DNA from: a virus | DNA: 64,000 nucleotides | IMG/VR virus record: IMGVR_UViG_3300035688_000002 | Span: 1-64,000 of that record | Reading direction: 5' to 3' (one strand) | Part shown: piece after piece, positions 17,801 to 24,262 of the stretch | Layout of the letters: each line of letters starts with the position of its first letter | Numbering within the stretch: the first letter of the stretch is position 1 | Translations under genes and position numbers: made by a program | The notes under the pieces: model-generated | The model's database searches: none | The model's input: only the letters and a program-made list of their open reading frames with translations | Told to the model about the DNA's origin: nothing

Positions 17801-18037
17801 ATCTCGCTCTGGGTCTCCCACAAGCCCTGCCCCCATTAGGGATTTGCTTGACTCATACCAATACCAGTCTATTTCATCAAAGAGTTCTTCGATGAATGGG
17901 CCTTCGTCACTTTCCGCCTTGATTATCCCTTTTGCTAGAAGCCCCCGAAAGACCCTGAGAGCCTTTTCCTTAGAGTCATAGACACACGGGCCTTTCCCGA
18001 TATGCCACTTCCCATTGGAACACTGCCTTATTGGCAT
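14837..18037 (-). CDS. Mu-F-like head protein with ART-like and kinase-like modules
   Basis: A 1066-residue mosaic. Residues 1-38 are a Cys-containing phage N-terminal module. Residues 80-290 resemble the Mu F/SPP1 gp7 head-morphogenesis domain, ending in HCDDC and CLSRCYC (possible zinc site). At 426-444 and 602-620 the sequences IEE|GGPGSGQHHNKPGRWG and IGE|GGPGSGEHHNKPGRWG look like protease sites plus linker. Residues 449-590 (FYHSTTAEAVNSIKKNGIVP) resemble an ADP-ribosyltransferase-like fold. Residues 815-1060 resemble PI3/4- or HipA-type kinases: YKPIKGE (K853), GNTDRHIANVLL (D957, N962) and AIDNG (D979). Enzyme activity is inferred. Confidence 0.7.
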   Translation of the reverse strand: MPIRQCSNGKWHIGKGPCVYDSKEKALRVFRGLLAKGIIKAESDEGPFIEELFDEIDWYWYESSKSLMGAGLVGDPERDMFTQAFVSVGGFDKTAYRASLSGYQKLRKGFELQIQDIVQAVGEGGLSIKTAAERFKDFGTDAYQQAFRYGGMRTGNPYYKDMGLTTVDMKFGVTAQQAEQRYLQRFLANIQVGTSTQRKQEAVFSSLSASVRAQEYAKSLDAQFWNGYVACAPEQQLIHWQLGHPISDHCDDCIELNAGSPYTRSTLPTVPRAGDTVCLSRCYCSLAYVNPGFGTEQPGGFGGFGAAPETGVSRTGLESSSCLVATEEGGPVSSDVVRLFSDLFDEMNLLRAKMSLSSGDELAQYAASRKLVNAEIIQLQQSYNVRAVPRWSSGDVVKRAEALRNRGLELVREVWKCPIGWGEAVIEEGGPGSGQHHNKPGRWGNRTALIFYHSTTAEAVNSIKKNGIVPGGVPGGFGQRNFPDYYYTGERANSVFMCSTLFDAKSWGKVIGDELRMKFSLREQPKIIVFEVRVPKKTEMIADIHAPKGSYYVKGRIPPSWIAAVHKGDYETEEALAKGDESIFYVPLIFVLSPMSGEKAVIGEGGPGSGEHHNKPGRWGADSRMGVMGVAGASPDKIKNLLASKGFLFNTIEKKGEIYIAHKEFFLSHGGSSEKEALKIQRAIPGAKIIDHGERWSTFRRPGRPLTQKQSHWWVKFTLPAKKAESLEEERESHMAKLMPGLRFLKSKILLEQFRAKGPCIRLGMVVWECVGVNIRVGTVTKIEGNMVTIKRPQGTFMTTPADSVLLTEPTPAEQLPLTFENAKVVRETPIARGGLNESITVELEDGSRGIYKPIKGEDPTWGGRLDLFDESTDAARRETFSYELDKRLGYNIVPETALKEGSRGAGSVQKHLGAEAMTLEEWKHMSAMGAIPDLTVEAKLQLKKIALFDMLIGNTDRHIANVLLTKAREGQARLWAIDNGYSMALRNVSDAYQSLPFELVRGEPIPRELLARVERLVERRKEINTLAKKCGIEDSAMKHFWARVKNILKSKRFDYHVFDSWWTGT

Positions 18038-18066
18038 GATTCAAACTGACAGCGTGTCTGTTATAT

Positions 18067-18540
18067 TTATCTCAGGGGTGTCCAAAGTGACTTAGCAGCC
18101 CACATAGAGGGTTTTACTCTCCATCTGGGATTCGCTGGAACGCTCTTAGGTCTCAATGCTCTGACTCTTGCCAATCTCTGATTCCACTTTTGAAGTGCTG
18201 CCTTAGCCCCTGCACTTCCGAACCTTTTTGCTCCAATAGCAGCTCCGGTAGCCTTCTTGACTATGCCCTTCTCGACTCTCTGATATTGTTTCTTATAGGC
18301 ACGGGCGCTTTTTGCCGCAAAGCGCCCAGAATAGGCCCAAAACCTTGGGCGGCCAGCTACCGGTGCCGCTTTGGCAGATACTGGAGCGCGCAAGATTCTC
18401 TCTCCATGACCAGGTGCACCCGCTCCCCCACCCCCTCCCCAGCGTCCGGGCTTATTGTGATGTTGCCCAGAACCAGGGCCTCCCTCGATGAACCCTCGAT
18501 AATCTCTAATAATGTTTGCTAATCTTTCTTCATAAGACAT
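18067..18540 (-). CDS. motif-tagged predicted head cargo protein
   Basis: A 157-residue basic protein starting at ATG 18540 with AAGGAGG five bases upstream. Residues 1-19 (MSYEERLANIIRDYRGFIE) lead into GGPGSGQHHNKPGRWG, with FIE|G as a likely prohead-protease site after residue 19. A Gly/Ala linker is followed by a very Arg/Lys/Ala-rich region, so the released part could bind DNA. Its N-terminus is nearly identical to the nested unit at 18551-18973. No known family. Confidence 0.7.
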   Translation of the reverse strand: MSYEERLANIIRDYRGFIEGGPGSGQHHNKPGRWGGGGGAGAPGHGERILRAPVSAKAAPVAGRPRFWAYSGRFAAKSARAYKKQYQRVEKGIVKKATGAAIGAKRFGSAGAKAALQKWNQRLARVRALRPKSVPANPRWRVKPSMWAAKSLWTPLR

Positions 18541-18550
18541 GAATTCCTCC

Positions 18551-18973
18551 TTACATACTCCCACCATGACCTCTGACTATATCTTTTACTTCCCCCCAAG
18601 AAGCACCGCCTTTTGATCGACCCAGGCGCCTATATGCTCGCATAGCTGAATCAACTGTGGCTTGGGGCTTCCCGCTCTGTTTGAGATAAAATTCGATAGA
18701 AAGTTTCTGACTGCGAGCTATGTGTCCCTTTGGATTTCTATGAACGTCTTGAGCTGCTCTAGTGGCAGCATCAGCAGATCGGATTTTCTGAAAAAGTGAA
18801 TTTAGCTCCGACTTGGGATAGGTTACATCGAGAGGACGGAGACTTTTGTCACTTCCACCCCCGCCTCCTCCCCATCTCCCTGGTTTATTATGGTGTTGAC
18901 CACTTCCTGGCCCTCCCTCTGTAAATCTCTCATAATCAATCACGATATTTGCCAGCTTTTCTCCATAGTCCAT
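18551..18973 (-). CDS. nested cargo unit from internal start
   Basis: An in-frame ATG at 18973 (codon 236, MDYGEKLANIVIDYERFTE) has AAGGAGG with a 5-base AATTC spacer. The same 15-base context precedes the 18540 gene. It would give a 140-residue protein with one motif copy. It may be a relic of the gene's former independence or an active second start; the context argues for the latter. Confidence 0.6.
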   Translation of the reverse strand: MDYGEKLANIVIDYERFTEGGPGSGQHHNKPGRWGGGGGGSDKSLRPLDVTYPKSELNSLFQKIRSADAATRAAQDVHRNPKGHIARSQKLSIEFYLKQSGKPQATVDSAMRAYRRLGRSKGGASWGEVKDIVRGHGGSM

Positions 18974-19678
18974 GAATTCCTCCTTGCCTGTCATTCTCAA
19001 TTTTCTCTGAAGAGACTTATATTGCCAGCTATCGAGACCGTGTTTGTGGCTGGTGTCCCACAAGAGGCTTATCTTTGCCTGACGATATCTTGCTGAATCA
19101 GTGCCATACTTTTTGGCAATCTTATCTATCTTCGAACCTGTTTCTTTTACCCATCCTGAGCGAGCTTCACTTCCACCTCCTCGCTTGCTAGTCCCTCCCG
19201 TTCCCCAACGGCCTGGCTTATTGTGATGCTGTCCGCTACCGAGACCCCCCTCAGCAATATCCTCGTGAGTTCTTTGTGTCTCGATACGGCTCAATAATCC
19301 TGCAAAAGTACTCCTTGTGTTAGCAAGCGGATAAAACCTGCGTGGCTCTTCTCTAGATGAGATAGACTTGAGAGTCTTATCAAGAGCTAACACCTGCCGA
19401 CGTAAATGGTCACCAGTTCTTATCTGATCAGCCCTTGAGATTGTCATCCCCAAATATGTTTTCTTTATCGCACCAAGGTCTTTCTTATCAAGATACGCAG
19501 TGTGCAACAGAACGTCACCTATGTCAGAAGGCAACCCTGCTATGTCGGTTGTCCCTATTCGTTTTCCTGCCCCATCCCCTTTCTCTGGTGCTTTCTCTGC
19601 TCCTCCGCCAGTACCCCACCTTCCGGGTTTATTATGGTGTTGGCCTGAACCTGGACCACCTTCGATAATTGTTTGCAT
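18551..19678 (-). CDS. triple-motif predicted head cargo protein
   Basis: A 375-residue protein with three copies of GGxGSGQHHNKPGRWG, each after a cleavage-like site: IIE|G at residue 6, IAE|G at 143 and FTE|G at 254. The segments between them (about 110-140 residues, helix-rich and basic) share little sequence, so three independent domains could be released. A strong internal ribosome site precedes Met236, and the segment from there repeats the N-terminus of the next gene. This looks like a fusion of once-separate cargo genes. Confidence 0.7.
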   Translation of the reverse strand: MQTIIEGGPGSGQHHNKPGRWGTGGGAEKAPEKGDGAGKRIGTTDIAGLPSDIGDVLLHTAYLDKKDLGAIKKTYLGMTISRADQIRTGDHLRRQVLALDKTLKSISSREEPRRFYPLANTRSTFAGLLSRIETQRTHEDIAEGGLGSGQHHNKPGRWGTGGTSKRGGGSEARSGWVKETGSKIDKIAKKYGTDSARYRQAKISLLWDTSHKHGLDSWQYKSLQRKLRMTGKEEFMDYGEKLANIVIDYERFTEGGPGSGQHHNKPGRWGGGGGGSDKSLRPLDVTYPKSELNSLFQKIRSADAATRAAQDVHRNPKGHIARSQKLSIEFYLKQSGKPQATVDSAMRAYRRLGRSKGGASWGEVKDIVRGHGGSM

Positions 19679-19745
19679 TTTCCCTATGGACCTCCTCTCT
19701 TTAGCCTTCCTCTATAGACTTAATGAGCTCTCCTGTCCTGACTAG

Positions 19746-19949
19746 TCATTTCTCTTCTTCTACGGCTGTCAGAGTCCCTTTGCAATCTTTCTCGGGACAG
19801 GGCTCTCCATCACAGGGTTTATCCCAAGTCACTTCCGCTCCGCATTCGTCACACTCACAGGTGTAAGTTTCTTTGTCATCCTGCTCTCTTCTCTCCCATT
19901 CTACCACATACTCCTTATAGGCAGTTAGAATGTCATTATAGTCTTTCAT
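19746..19949 (-). CDS. small zinc-ribbon-like protein
   Basis: A 67-residue acidic protein starting at 19949 (AGGAGGT six bases upstream). CECDECGAE and PCPEKDC give two close cysteine pairs about 20 residues apart, consistent with a zinc ribbon. The rest is a Tyr/Glu-rich helix. It is the first gene of the motif-tagged cluster in the transcription direction. Function unknown. Confidence 0.65.
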   Translation of the reverse strand: MKDYNDILTAYKEYVVEWERREQDDKETYTCECDECGAEVTWDKPCDGEPCPEKDCKGTLTAVEEEK

Positions 19950-20014
19950 ACTTTCACCTCCTGAAAGATATCTTCTCATGTTATTTTTCTATCTACCTCT
20001 AATACCAAAATTTC

Positions 20015-20377
20015 TTAGTGAATCATAGCCTCTATAATCCGAAAAATCTCAGTTTCCTCATTCTCTATCTCAAGTACAATTTCATAAATCTCATCCTTGC
20101 TCCATTCAATTTGCAGAGCCATAAAATAATCTCCTAGCTGCAAATTAGTATCTGTAGGAGTGAGGTCAATCCTCAAATATCCTTTTGAAGGAACATCCAC
20201 GGCAATCCCATTGCCGACCGTTTTACTGATTTTGGGGGTCGCGTCGCTTTTCTTCTCTTTTACCTGGAACTTAATTGCAGTGGCAGCTATAAGATTTTGA
20301 AGAAGCACTCCCTTCCTATCACAAATCGGTATCTCTTGAACCGACGTTTTGCCTTTTTTCACTTCCCAATTTCCCAT
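20015..20377 (-). CDS. phage virion protein with Ig-like/BppU-type strand pattern
   Basis: A 120-residue protein. The order of strands (IKFQVKEKKSD, YLRIDLTPTDTN, LGDYFMALQIEW, YEIVLEIEN) is the one seen in small phage proteins of the BppU N-terminal type, which form beta-sandwich baseplate or fibre connectors. The match is by pattern only. It starts right after the 44-residue gene stop. Likely a virion accessory protein. Confidence 0.6.
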   Translation of the reverse strand: MGNWEVKKGKTSVQEIPICDRKGVLLQNLIAATAIKFQVKEKKSDATPKISKTVGNGIAVDVPSKGYLRIDLTPTDTNLQLGDYFMALQIEWSKDEIYEIVLEIENEETEIFRIIEAMIH

Positions 20378-20512
20378 TTATCCTCCTCTTGGCAAAAGTT
20401 TTAGAATACCCTTGATTCTTATATTCTTCTCTTTTCTCCCGACAATCTTAACTTCTTTTTCAAGCTGGCTTTCTATTGGTGCTTTCCCTTTGAGAATTCC
20501 CTTGATATTCAT
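20378..20512 (-). CDS. 44-residue small protein, translationally coupled
   Basis: The ATG at 20512 overlaps the stop of the repeat-protein gene (ATGA), and the TAA at 20380-20378 directly abuts the next ATG. That precise fit argues that it is translated. The peptide is Lys/Gly-rich with a repeated core (IKGILKGKAP and IRIKGILKLLP), like the C-terminal RLIKGFLEGKGKIKG of the upstream repeat protein. It may be a detached repeat of that protein. Function unknown. Confidence 0.6.
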   Translation of the reverse strand: MNIKGILKGKAPIESQLEKEVKIVGRKEKNIRIKGILKLLPRGG

Positions 20513-21441
20513 TTCTCCAACCAGCCCTTTATTTTTCCCTTTCCTTCAAGGAATCCTTTAATCAACCTGTCCACATATTTATATACAATTGGCTGGGCCG
20601 CCCTGCCAAGCATAATCAAAGAACCACTAGCAGACATTACAACTATCCCCTCTCCTGCTTTTAAAGCAATTTCTGTTATCAAACCTTTGCCGATGATTAT
20701 CGCCGATGAAAAGCCTGCCTTCCTGCCTTCCAAAGCAAGCAGTCCACCACCTGAAATAAGGGATGATCCACCATGTTCTTCCCCTTCTTTTCTTACTCCG
20801 GATGCAGTTAAAGAGCCGCAACCGGAGATTATGACTGAATCATAAGCAGACTTTTTTCCTTCAGATATTATCAACCCACCAACTGAAGTTGCGAAAGAAT
20901 TCTTAGCACTCTTCCGACCATCGGCTGGAACCACCCCGCCGCCAGAAATAGCTGAACCATCCTTGCCGCCTTTTATCCCTTCGGATGCGAACTCCCCGCT
21001 CCCAGAGACAACCCCGATGCCAGAATGGAATTCAACCGCTGACCCAATAGCTGATAAAGAACCGCCTCCGGATATCGATGCCAATCCCGATGATTCTTTT
21101 TCCCCTATTGCTTCAAGATTCCCAGCACCAGAAATTAACTCTATTCCCTTCGCTTCTTTTCTGCCTATGCCGACGAGTTCACCCTTGCCCTGGATAACAA
21201 TATCGGCCTGGACGGCTTTTTGTCCGATTACAATCTGCTGTCCGTTGCCAGATATTGAGGTAATGCCCAACATTCCGGCAATGGCGAGAACCGTGAGCAA
21301 TCCCTTTCCTGATGTTAAGGCAGAGCCCTTTCCGCCTTTTTGGATAATATTAGCAAGCGACCCGTTTCCAGAAATTACGGCAGAGCCAGAATGTTCTTCT
21401 CCAACAGGCGCTGATTGACCAAAAAATATCTTTAATGACAT
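20509..21441 (-). CDS. 20-residue tandem-repeat virion protein
   Basis: A 310-residue protein built of about 13 repeats of roughly 20 residues with consensus ISGxGxLxAxGxKxAxxSxx, running from residue 18 to about 285. Regular Gly and Ser-Gly turns with short hydrophobic strands suggest a beta-solenoid or fibrous stack. The C-terminal 30 residues (KYVDRLIKGFLEGKGKIKGW) depart from the pattern. Ser/Gly-rich, with no signal peptide. A fibre, capsid decoration or adhesion role is plausible but unproven. Confidence 0.65.
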   Translation of the reverse strand: MSLKIFFGQSAPVGEEHSGSAVISGNGSLANIIQKGGKGSALTSGKGLLTVLAIAGMLGITSISGNGQQIVIGQKAVQADIVIQGKGELVGIGRKEAKGIELISGAGNLEAIGEKESSGLASISGGGSLSAIGSAVEFHSGIGVVSGSGEFASEGIKGGKDGSAISGGGVVPADGRKSAKNSFATSVGGLIISEGKKSAYDSVIISGCGSLTASGVRKEGEEHGGSSLISGGGLLALEGRKAGFSSAIIIGKGLITEIALKAGEGIVVMSASGSLIMLGRAAQPIVYKYVDRLIKGFLEGKGKIKGWLEK

Positions 21442-21448
21442 CGTTTCC

Positions 21449-21763
21449 TTATGCGGTTGTTGGAATACTTAACACAAAATCACACCATTCCTTTGGACTC
21501 GTCTGGTCGATGAAAACCAGCGTCACCACATCGGCATTCATCTCAGCAGCCGACAATTCAACCAGAACACACACGGATGCCGCTGGAACATTCGTTGGTA
21601 TAGTCCCGAGGTTATTCAATCCCGCTCCATCCTTATCTATTTTGAAATCACCAGAGGCCAAAGTCGGCGAGGACTTGAATGAACGCGGATCGTTTGCGTC
21701 CATCAAAGCAATGCGAATCTTGAAATCTTCATTTTTCTTGGGTGGATTATATGGTGCGGCCAT
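21449..21763 (-). CDS. phage virion-associated protein, conserved pattern
   Basis: A 104-residue protein that begins MAAPYNPPKKNEDFKIRIAL and continues with DFKIDKDGAGLNNLGTIPT, AEMNADVVTLVFID and a final SIPTT. I recall this pattern from uncharacterised phage structural-module proteins, where it looks like a small beta-sandwich. It sits in a run of virion genes with only a few bases between them. No enzymatic residues seen. Confidence 0.6.
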   Translation of the reverse strand: MAAPYNPPKKNEDFKIRIALMDANDPRSFKSSPTLASGDFKIDKDGAGLNNLGTIPTNVPAASVCVLVELSAAEMNADVVTLVFIDQTSPKEWCDFVLSIPTTA

Positions 21764-21764
21764 A

Positions 21765-22427
21765 TTAAACTACTCCTATTTGATAATTTGCCTTTCCGGC
21801 GGGCAGAAACTTGAGGTCATTTGAAAGCAAGAGAATTGGAGTGCAAGCCGTATTGTCAGCAGATTGCGGTAAGTTGTTTGCCCCTGTAGCCAACGGGTCA
21901 CCGAAGGCGGCGGAAAAGTTATGCCGTCCTCCACCAGTGACTGGCAACCCGTCTCCTCCAATTTCCAATACCAATCGAAATGGCACATTCAGAATGAGCG
22001 ATGACCCCGCCCTGACTTCGCAATAACCGGTAATGGCAGTCGCCATCTCTGCAATGGCGGATTTAAAGATTGCCACGATGTTCCCCAGCGAAGCTCCTCC
22101 TGCTGCTGGAACTGCATACAGCGTCCAGGCTGCATAAAGATTATTGAGCGCATTCGATTCCAGCATTCTAAGCCCTAAGAGGATTTGCTGTGCAGCAATA
22201 GTCTGCGGAGGGAGGATGTCTGAGATAAATTGTGCAATCATTGTGGCAACATCAGTTAAGTGATCTGCCGCATCTGGAGCATAATCTAATTGTGTTAGTG
22301 CGGTATTCTGCCGAGTCAATTGCATCTTGCGATTCACGGCATTAATGTGTCCATCCCAGATCACTGAACTCGGCGTTACACTAATCTCAGCAGCCCCACT
22401 CGAAGGAAGCCAGAAAACAGTAGCCAT
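21765..22427 (-). CDS. uncharacterised virion-module protein
   Basis: A 220-residue Ala/Leu-rich protein starting MATVFWLPSSGAAEISVTPS. It mixes strands (SLILNVPFRLVLEIG) with an alpha-helical middle (MIAQFISDILPPQTIAAQQI). No family recognised. The gene is one base from the next reading frame on each side and belongs to the fibre/virion cluster. A structural role is inferred from position only. Confidence 0.6.
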   Translation of the reverse strand: MATVFWLPSSGAAEISVTPSSVIWDGHINAVNRKMQLTRQNTALTQLDYAPDAADHLTDVATMIAQFISDILPPQTIAAQQILLGLRMLESNALNNLYAAWTLYAVPAAGGASLGNIVAIFKSAIAEMATAITGYCEVRAGSSLILNVPFRLVLEIGGDGLPVTGGGRHNFSAAFGDPLATGANNLPQSADNTACTPILLLSNDLKFLPAGKANYQIGVV

Positions 22428-22440
22428 TTGTGAAATCTCG

Positions 22441-23031
22441 TTATGCGTTCAAATCCAAGTCCGCATCGGTTAGGGTATATGTTCCCTGAGCTCCGAAAGT
22501 TTCCTGTGTCACATCATCCAGACCCAATAGCACTCCGGCTGTAACCGCGCTAAAGAATCCGACATAATTGACTACTGCACCGGCGGGACAGTCCAGCACG
22601 GGCTGATCAGAACTGTCCATAGAGCCTTCAACGGGGTCGCTGAGTGCGATTGTCTTCCGTGCATAGGCAGGTGACCCACCTGCCAATTCTACCAACTTCA
22701 CCACACTAACGCTACTTACGTCGGTTGTGAAATTATGGGCTGATCCACCCGGGGTTTCAGACAGCTGAAAAGTATTCCCTGCCACGCCAATGACAAAATA
22801 CGGATATTCTTCGCGCAGGCCAGCGCCTCCAACGAGAGTACGCAAGACCACAAGATCCCCGTTAGACAATCCGTGACTTACTTTTGTAAATATATCGGTA
22901 GCAGCAACACCGGTTACTCCGGCGAGCACCGGATTCTCATCATATAATCCTACATGAGTAATTGGAGTTGTCGGATTTGTACCCTTGAGGGCCTTGAGCA
23001 TCTCATGTTTTCCTAATGTGCTATAAGCCAT
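22441..23031 (-). CDS. tail-fibre-like protein
   Basis: A 196-residue protein. The N-terminus (STLGKHEMLKALKG) and the C-terminal beta pattern with AGGSPAYARKTIAL, CPAGAVVNYVGFFSA and FGAQGTYTLTDADLDL match the small fibre/appendage proteins common in phages (a Gly-rich module with conserved Ala-Tyr-Ala-Arg). An inserted segment (residues 35-105) appears to be a beta-rich domain on fluctuating loops. Probably part of the host-contact apparatus. Confidence 0.6.
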   Translation of the reverse strand: MAYSTLGKHEMLKALKGTNPTTPITHVGLYDENPVLAGVTGVAATDIFTKVSHGLSNGDLVVLRTLVGGAGLREEYPYFVIGVAGNTFQLSETPGGSAHNFTTDVSSVSVVKLVELAGGSPAYARKTIALSDPVEGSMDSSDQPVLDCPAGAVVNYVGFFSAVTAGVLLGLDDVTQETFGAQGTYTLTDADLDLNA

Positions 23032-23060
23032 TTTTAATCTCCTTTATTCCATTTTATCAA

Positions 23061-23089
23061 ACTATTTCATCTGAAATAGCACTTGTCAA
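23061..23089 (-). promoter_or_regulatory. possible promoter before the fibre-like gene
   Basis: TTGACA (23084-23089) and AATAGT (23061-23066) with a 17-base spacer lie 30 bases upstream of the start at 23031. The -10 is poor, but the TTGACAAG -35 is shared with the sites at 14560, 26026 and 34941. The rest of the 177-base gap (23032-23208) holds no convincing gene; a 26-codon GTG frame at its left end lacks a ribosome site. Confidence 0.4.
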
Positions 23090-23208
23090 TCTTAAACAAA
23101 AACAGCGGCTACGATAACCGTTGTCTCCACACTACCCAGTCCCCTGACCCGGAGCAAACGTCTGCTTGGACAATATTAGAAATACAATCTGACCCGGCTT
23201 CAAAGGCT

Positions 23209-23709
23209 TCACTCCCTCAGATGCCATCGCCCTTTTGATGATCTGGCATATTTTGACTCAAACCTGAACCATGCCCACTTTCTCGGGTCTGCCTTTTCCA
23301 GACCTTCAATGAAGTACTCCCTCCACTCTTGAATGAGATCAAGCCTGTAATTGAATAAGCGTCTCAGAATGACTGGGACTGTCTGAAGCTTCTCGAATCT
23401 TTCAGCCTGGATTACATAGCCATTGTCTTTGATCCACTTACGGATTTGTGACTGATCCCATTTGTCTTTGGCAAAGAGAAGTGACTGGGTAATCCATTTC
23501 CCTTTCTCGTCTTTGCAGCGTACTGCCTTTAATCCTTTGTCTGCGCTGAGGACGAGCATTGCGTATGTTCCCTTACAGGCTGAGGGAGGTCTCTGTCTGA
23601 CTCTGAAATTATTGGCTGCATCCTGACCCGGATCGATCCCAGGCTCCCAAAAATCCTGTCCGTTTATCTCAAATTTAAGCGGAGGACAATCGAGACATTC
23701 ATCTTTCAT
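23209..23709 (-). CDS. phage protein of unknown function
   Basis: A 166-residue protein. CLDCPPL at the N-terminus could bind metal. The middle (AVRCKDEKGKWITQSLLFAKDKW, then IRKWIKDNGY) resembles a motif found near the C-termini of several phage prohead proteases and minor head proteins, where SxLFxKxxW precedes a Trp-helix and NGY. The C-terminal half is Trp/Arg-rich. Position between portal and fibre genes suggests head or connector function. Confidence 0.55.
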   Translation of the reverse strand: MKDECLDCPPLKFEINGQDFWEPGIDPGQDAANNFRVRQRPPSACKGTYAMLVLSADKGLKAVRCKDEKGKWITQSLLFAKDKWDQSQIRKWIKDNGYVIQAERFEKLQTVPVILRRLFNYRLDLIQEWREYFIEGLEKADPRKWAWFRFESKYARSSKGRWHLRE

Positions 23710-23791
23710 TCTCTTCTCCTATCTCTGACTGAATAAGACCGTTGAAGCAGTCTTACTCACAAAATAACAAGCTAAGTCAAGCTTGGATGAC

Positions 23792-24253
23792 TTAGCCATG
23801 TTTCTTTATCACCCTCTTATGCCCAATCTCATTCTCAAATTCTAAGAATTTGAGCGCACACAGAGCAACCTGTTTGTTAAAGGCCGAATAAAGATCTGCC
23901 ATCCTATTTTGATTTTCTTTGATAGCACCATTCTCTTCCTCAACCTGGCGGGAAAGGAATTCAAGTTTAGTCTTCATTGCTACACACTCTAAAGCAACCC
24001 CATTGATCCCTTCATACAGCTTATCAACCTTTCCCTCTATACGAGCTAAACCTGGAAAAAACTCACTAAATGTTGCTGTTGGATCAGTCTGTAAGGGATT
24101 CTTAAGTTCTGATTTTACTTCCTCTTTTGCCTCCTTCCGTGTCTCATTGATTCGGTTGACAATCCATTTAATAAACCGAAAGACCTTATCAAGAATCAAC
24201 ACAGCTACTCCACCTGCCAATATGTAGGCTAAATAACTAGGTATCTGAATCAT
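23792..24253 (-). CDS. single-pass membrane protein with coiled coil
   Basis: A 153-residue protein. Residues 6-28 (SYLAYILAGGVAVLILDKVF) form one transmembrane helix, followed by a Lys/Glu-rich helix and a long coiled coil (residues 70-120). The bulk would face the cytoplasm or the virion interior depending on orientation. It lies directly after the portal gene. No lysis motif (such as a lipobox) is seen, so a holin or spanin call is not supported. Confidence 0.6.
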   Translation of the reverse strand: MIQIPSYLAYILAGGVAVLILDKVFRFIKWIVNRINETRKEAKEEVKSELKNPLQTDPTATFSEFFPGLARIEGKVDKLYEGINGVALECVAMKTKLEFLSRQVEEENGAIKENQNRMADLYSAFNKQVALCALKFLEFENEIGHKRVIKKHG

Positions 24254-24262
24254 TCTTTCTCC

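Noticed and set aside
23139-23219. 26-codon GTG frame overlapping the end of the 23209 gene
   Set aside because: No usable ribosome site and no similarity; overlap could be chance.
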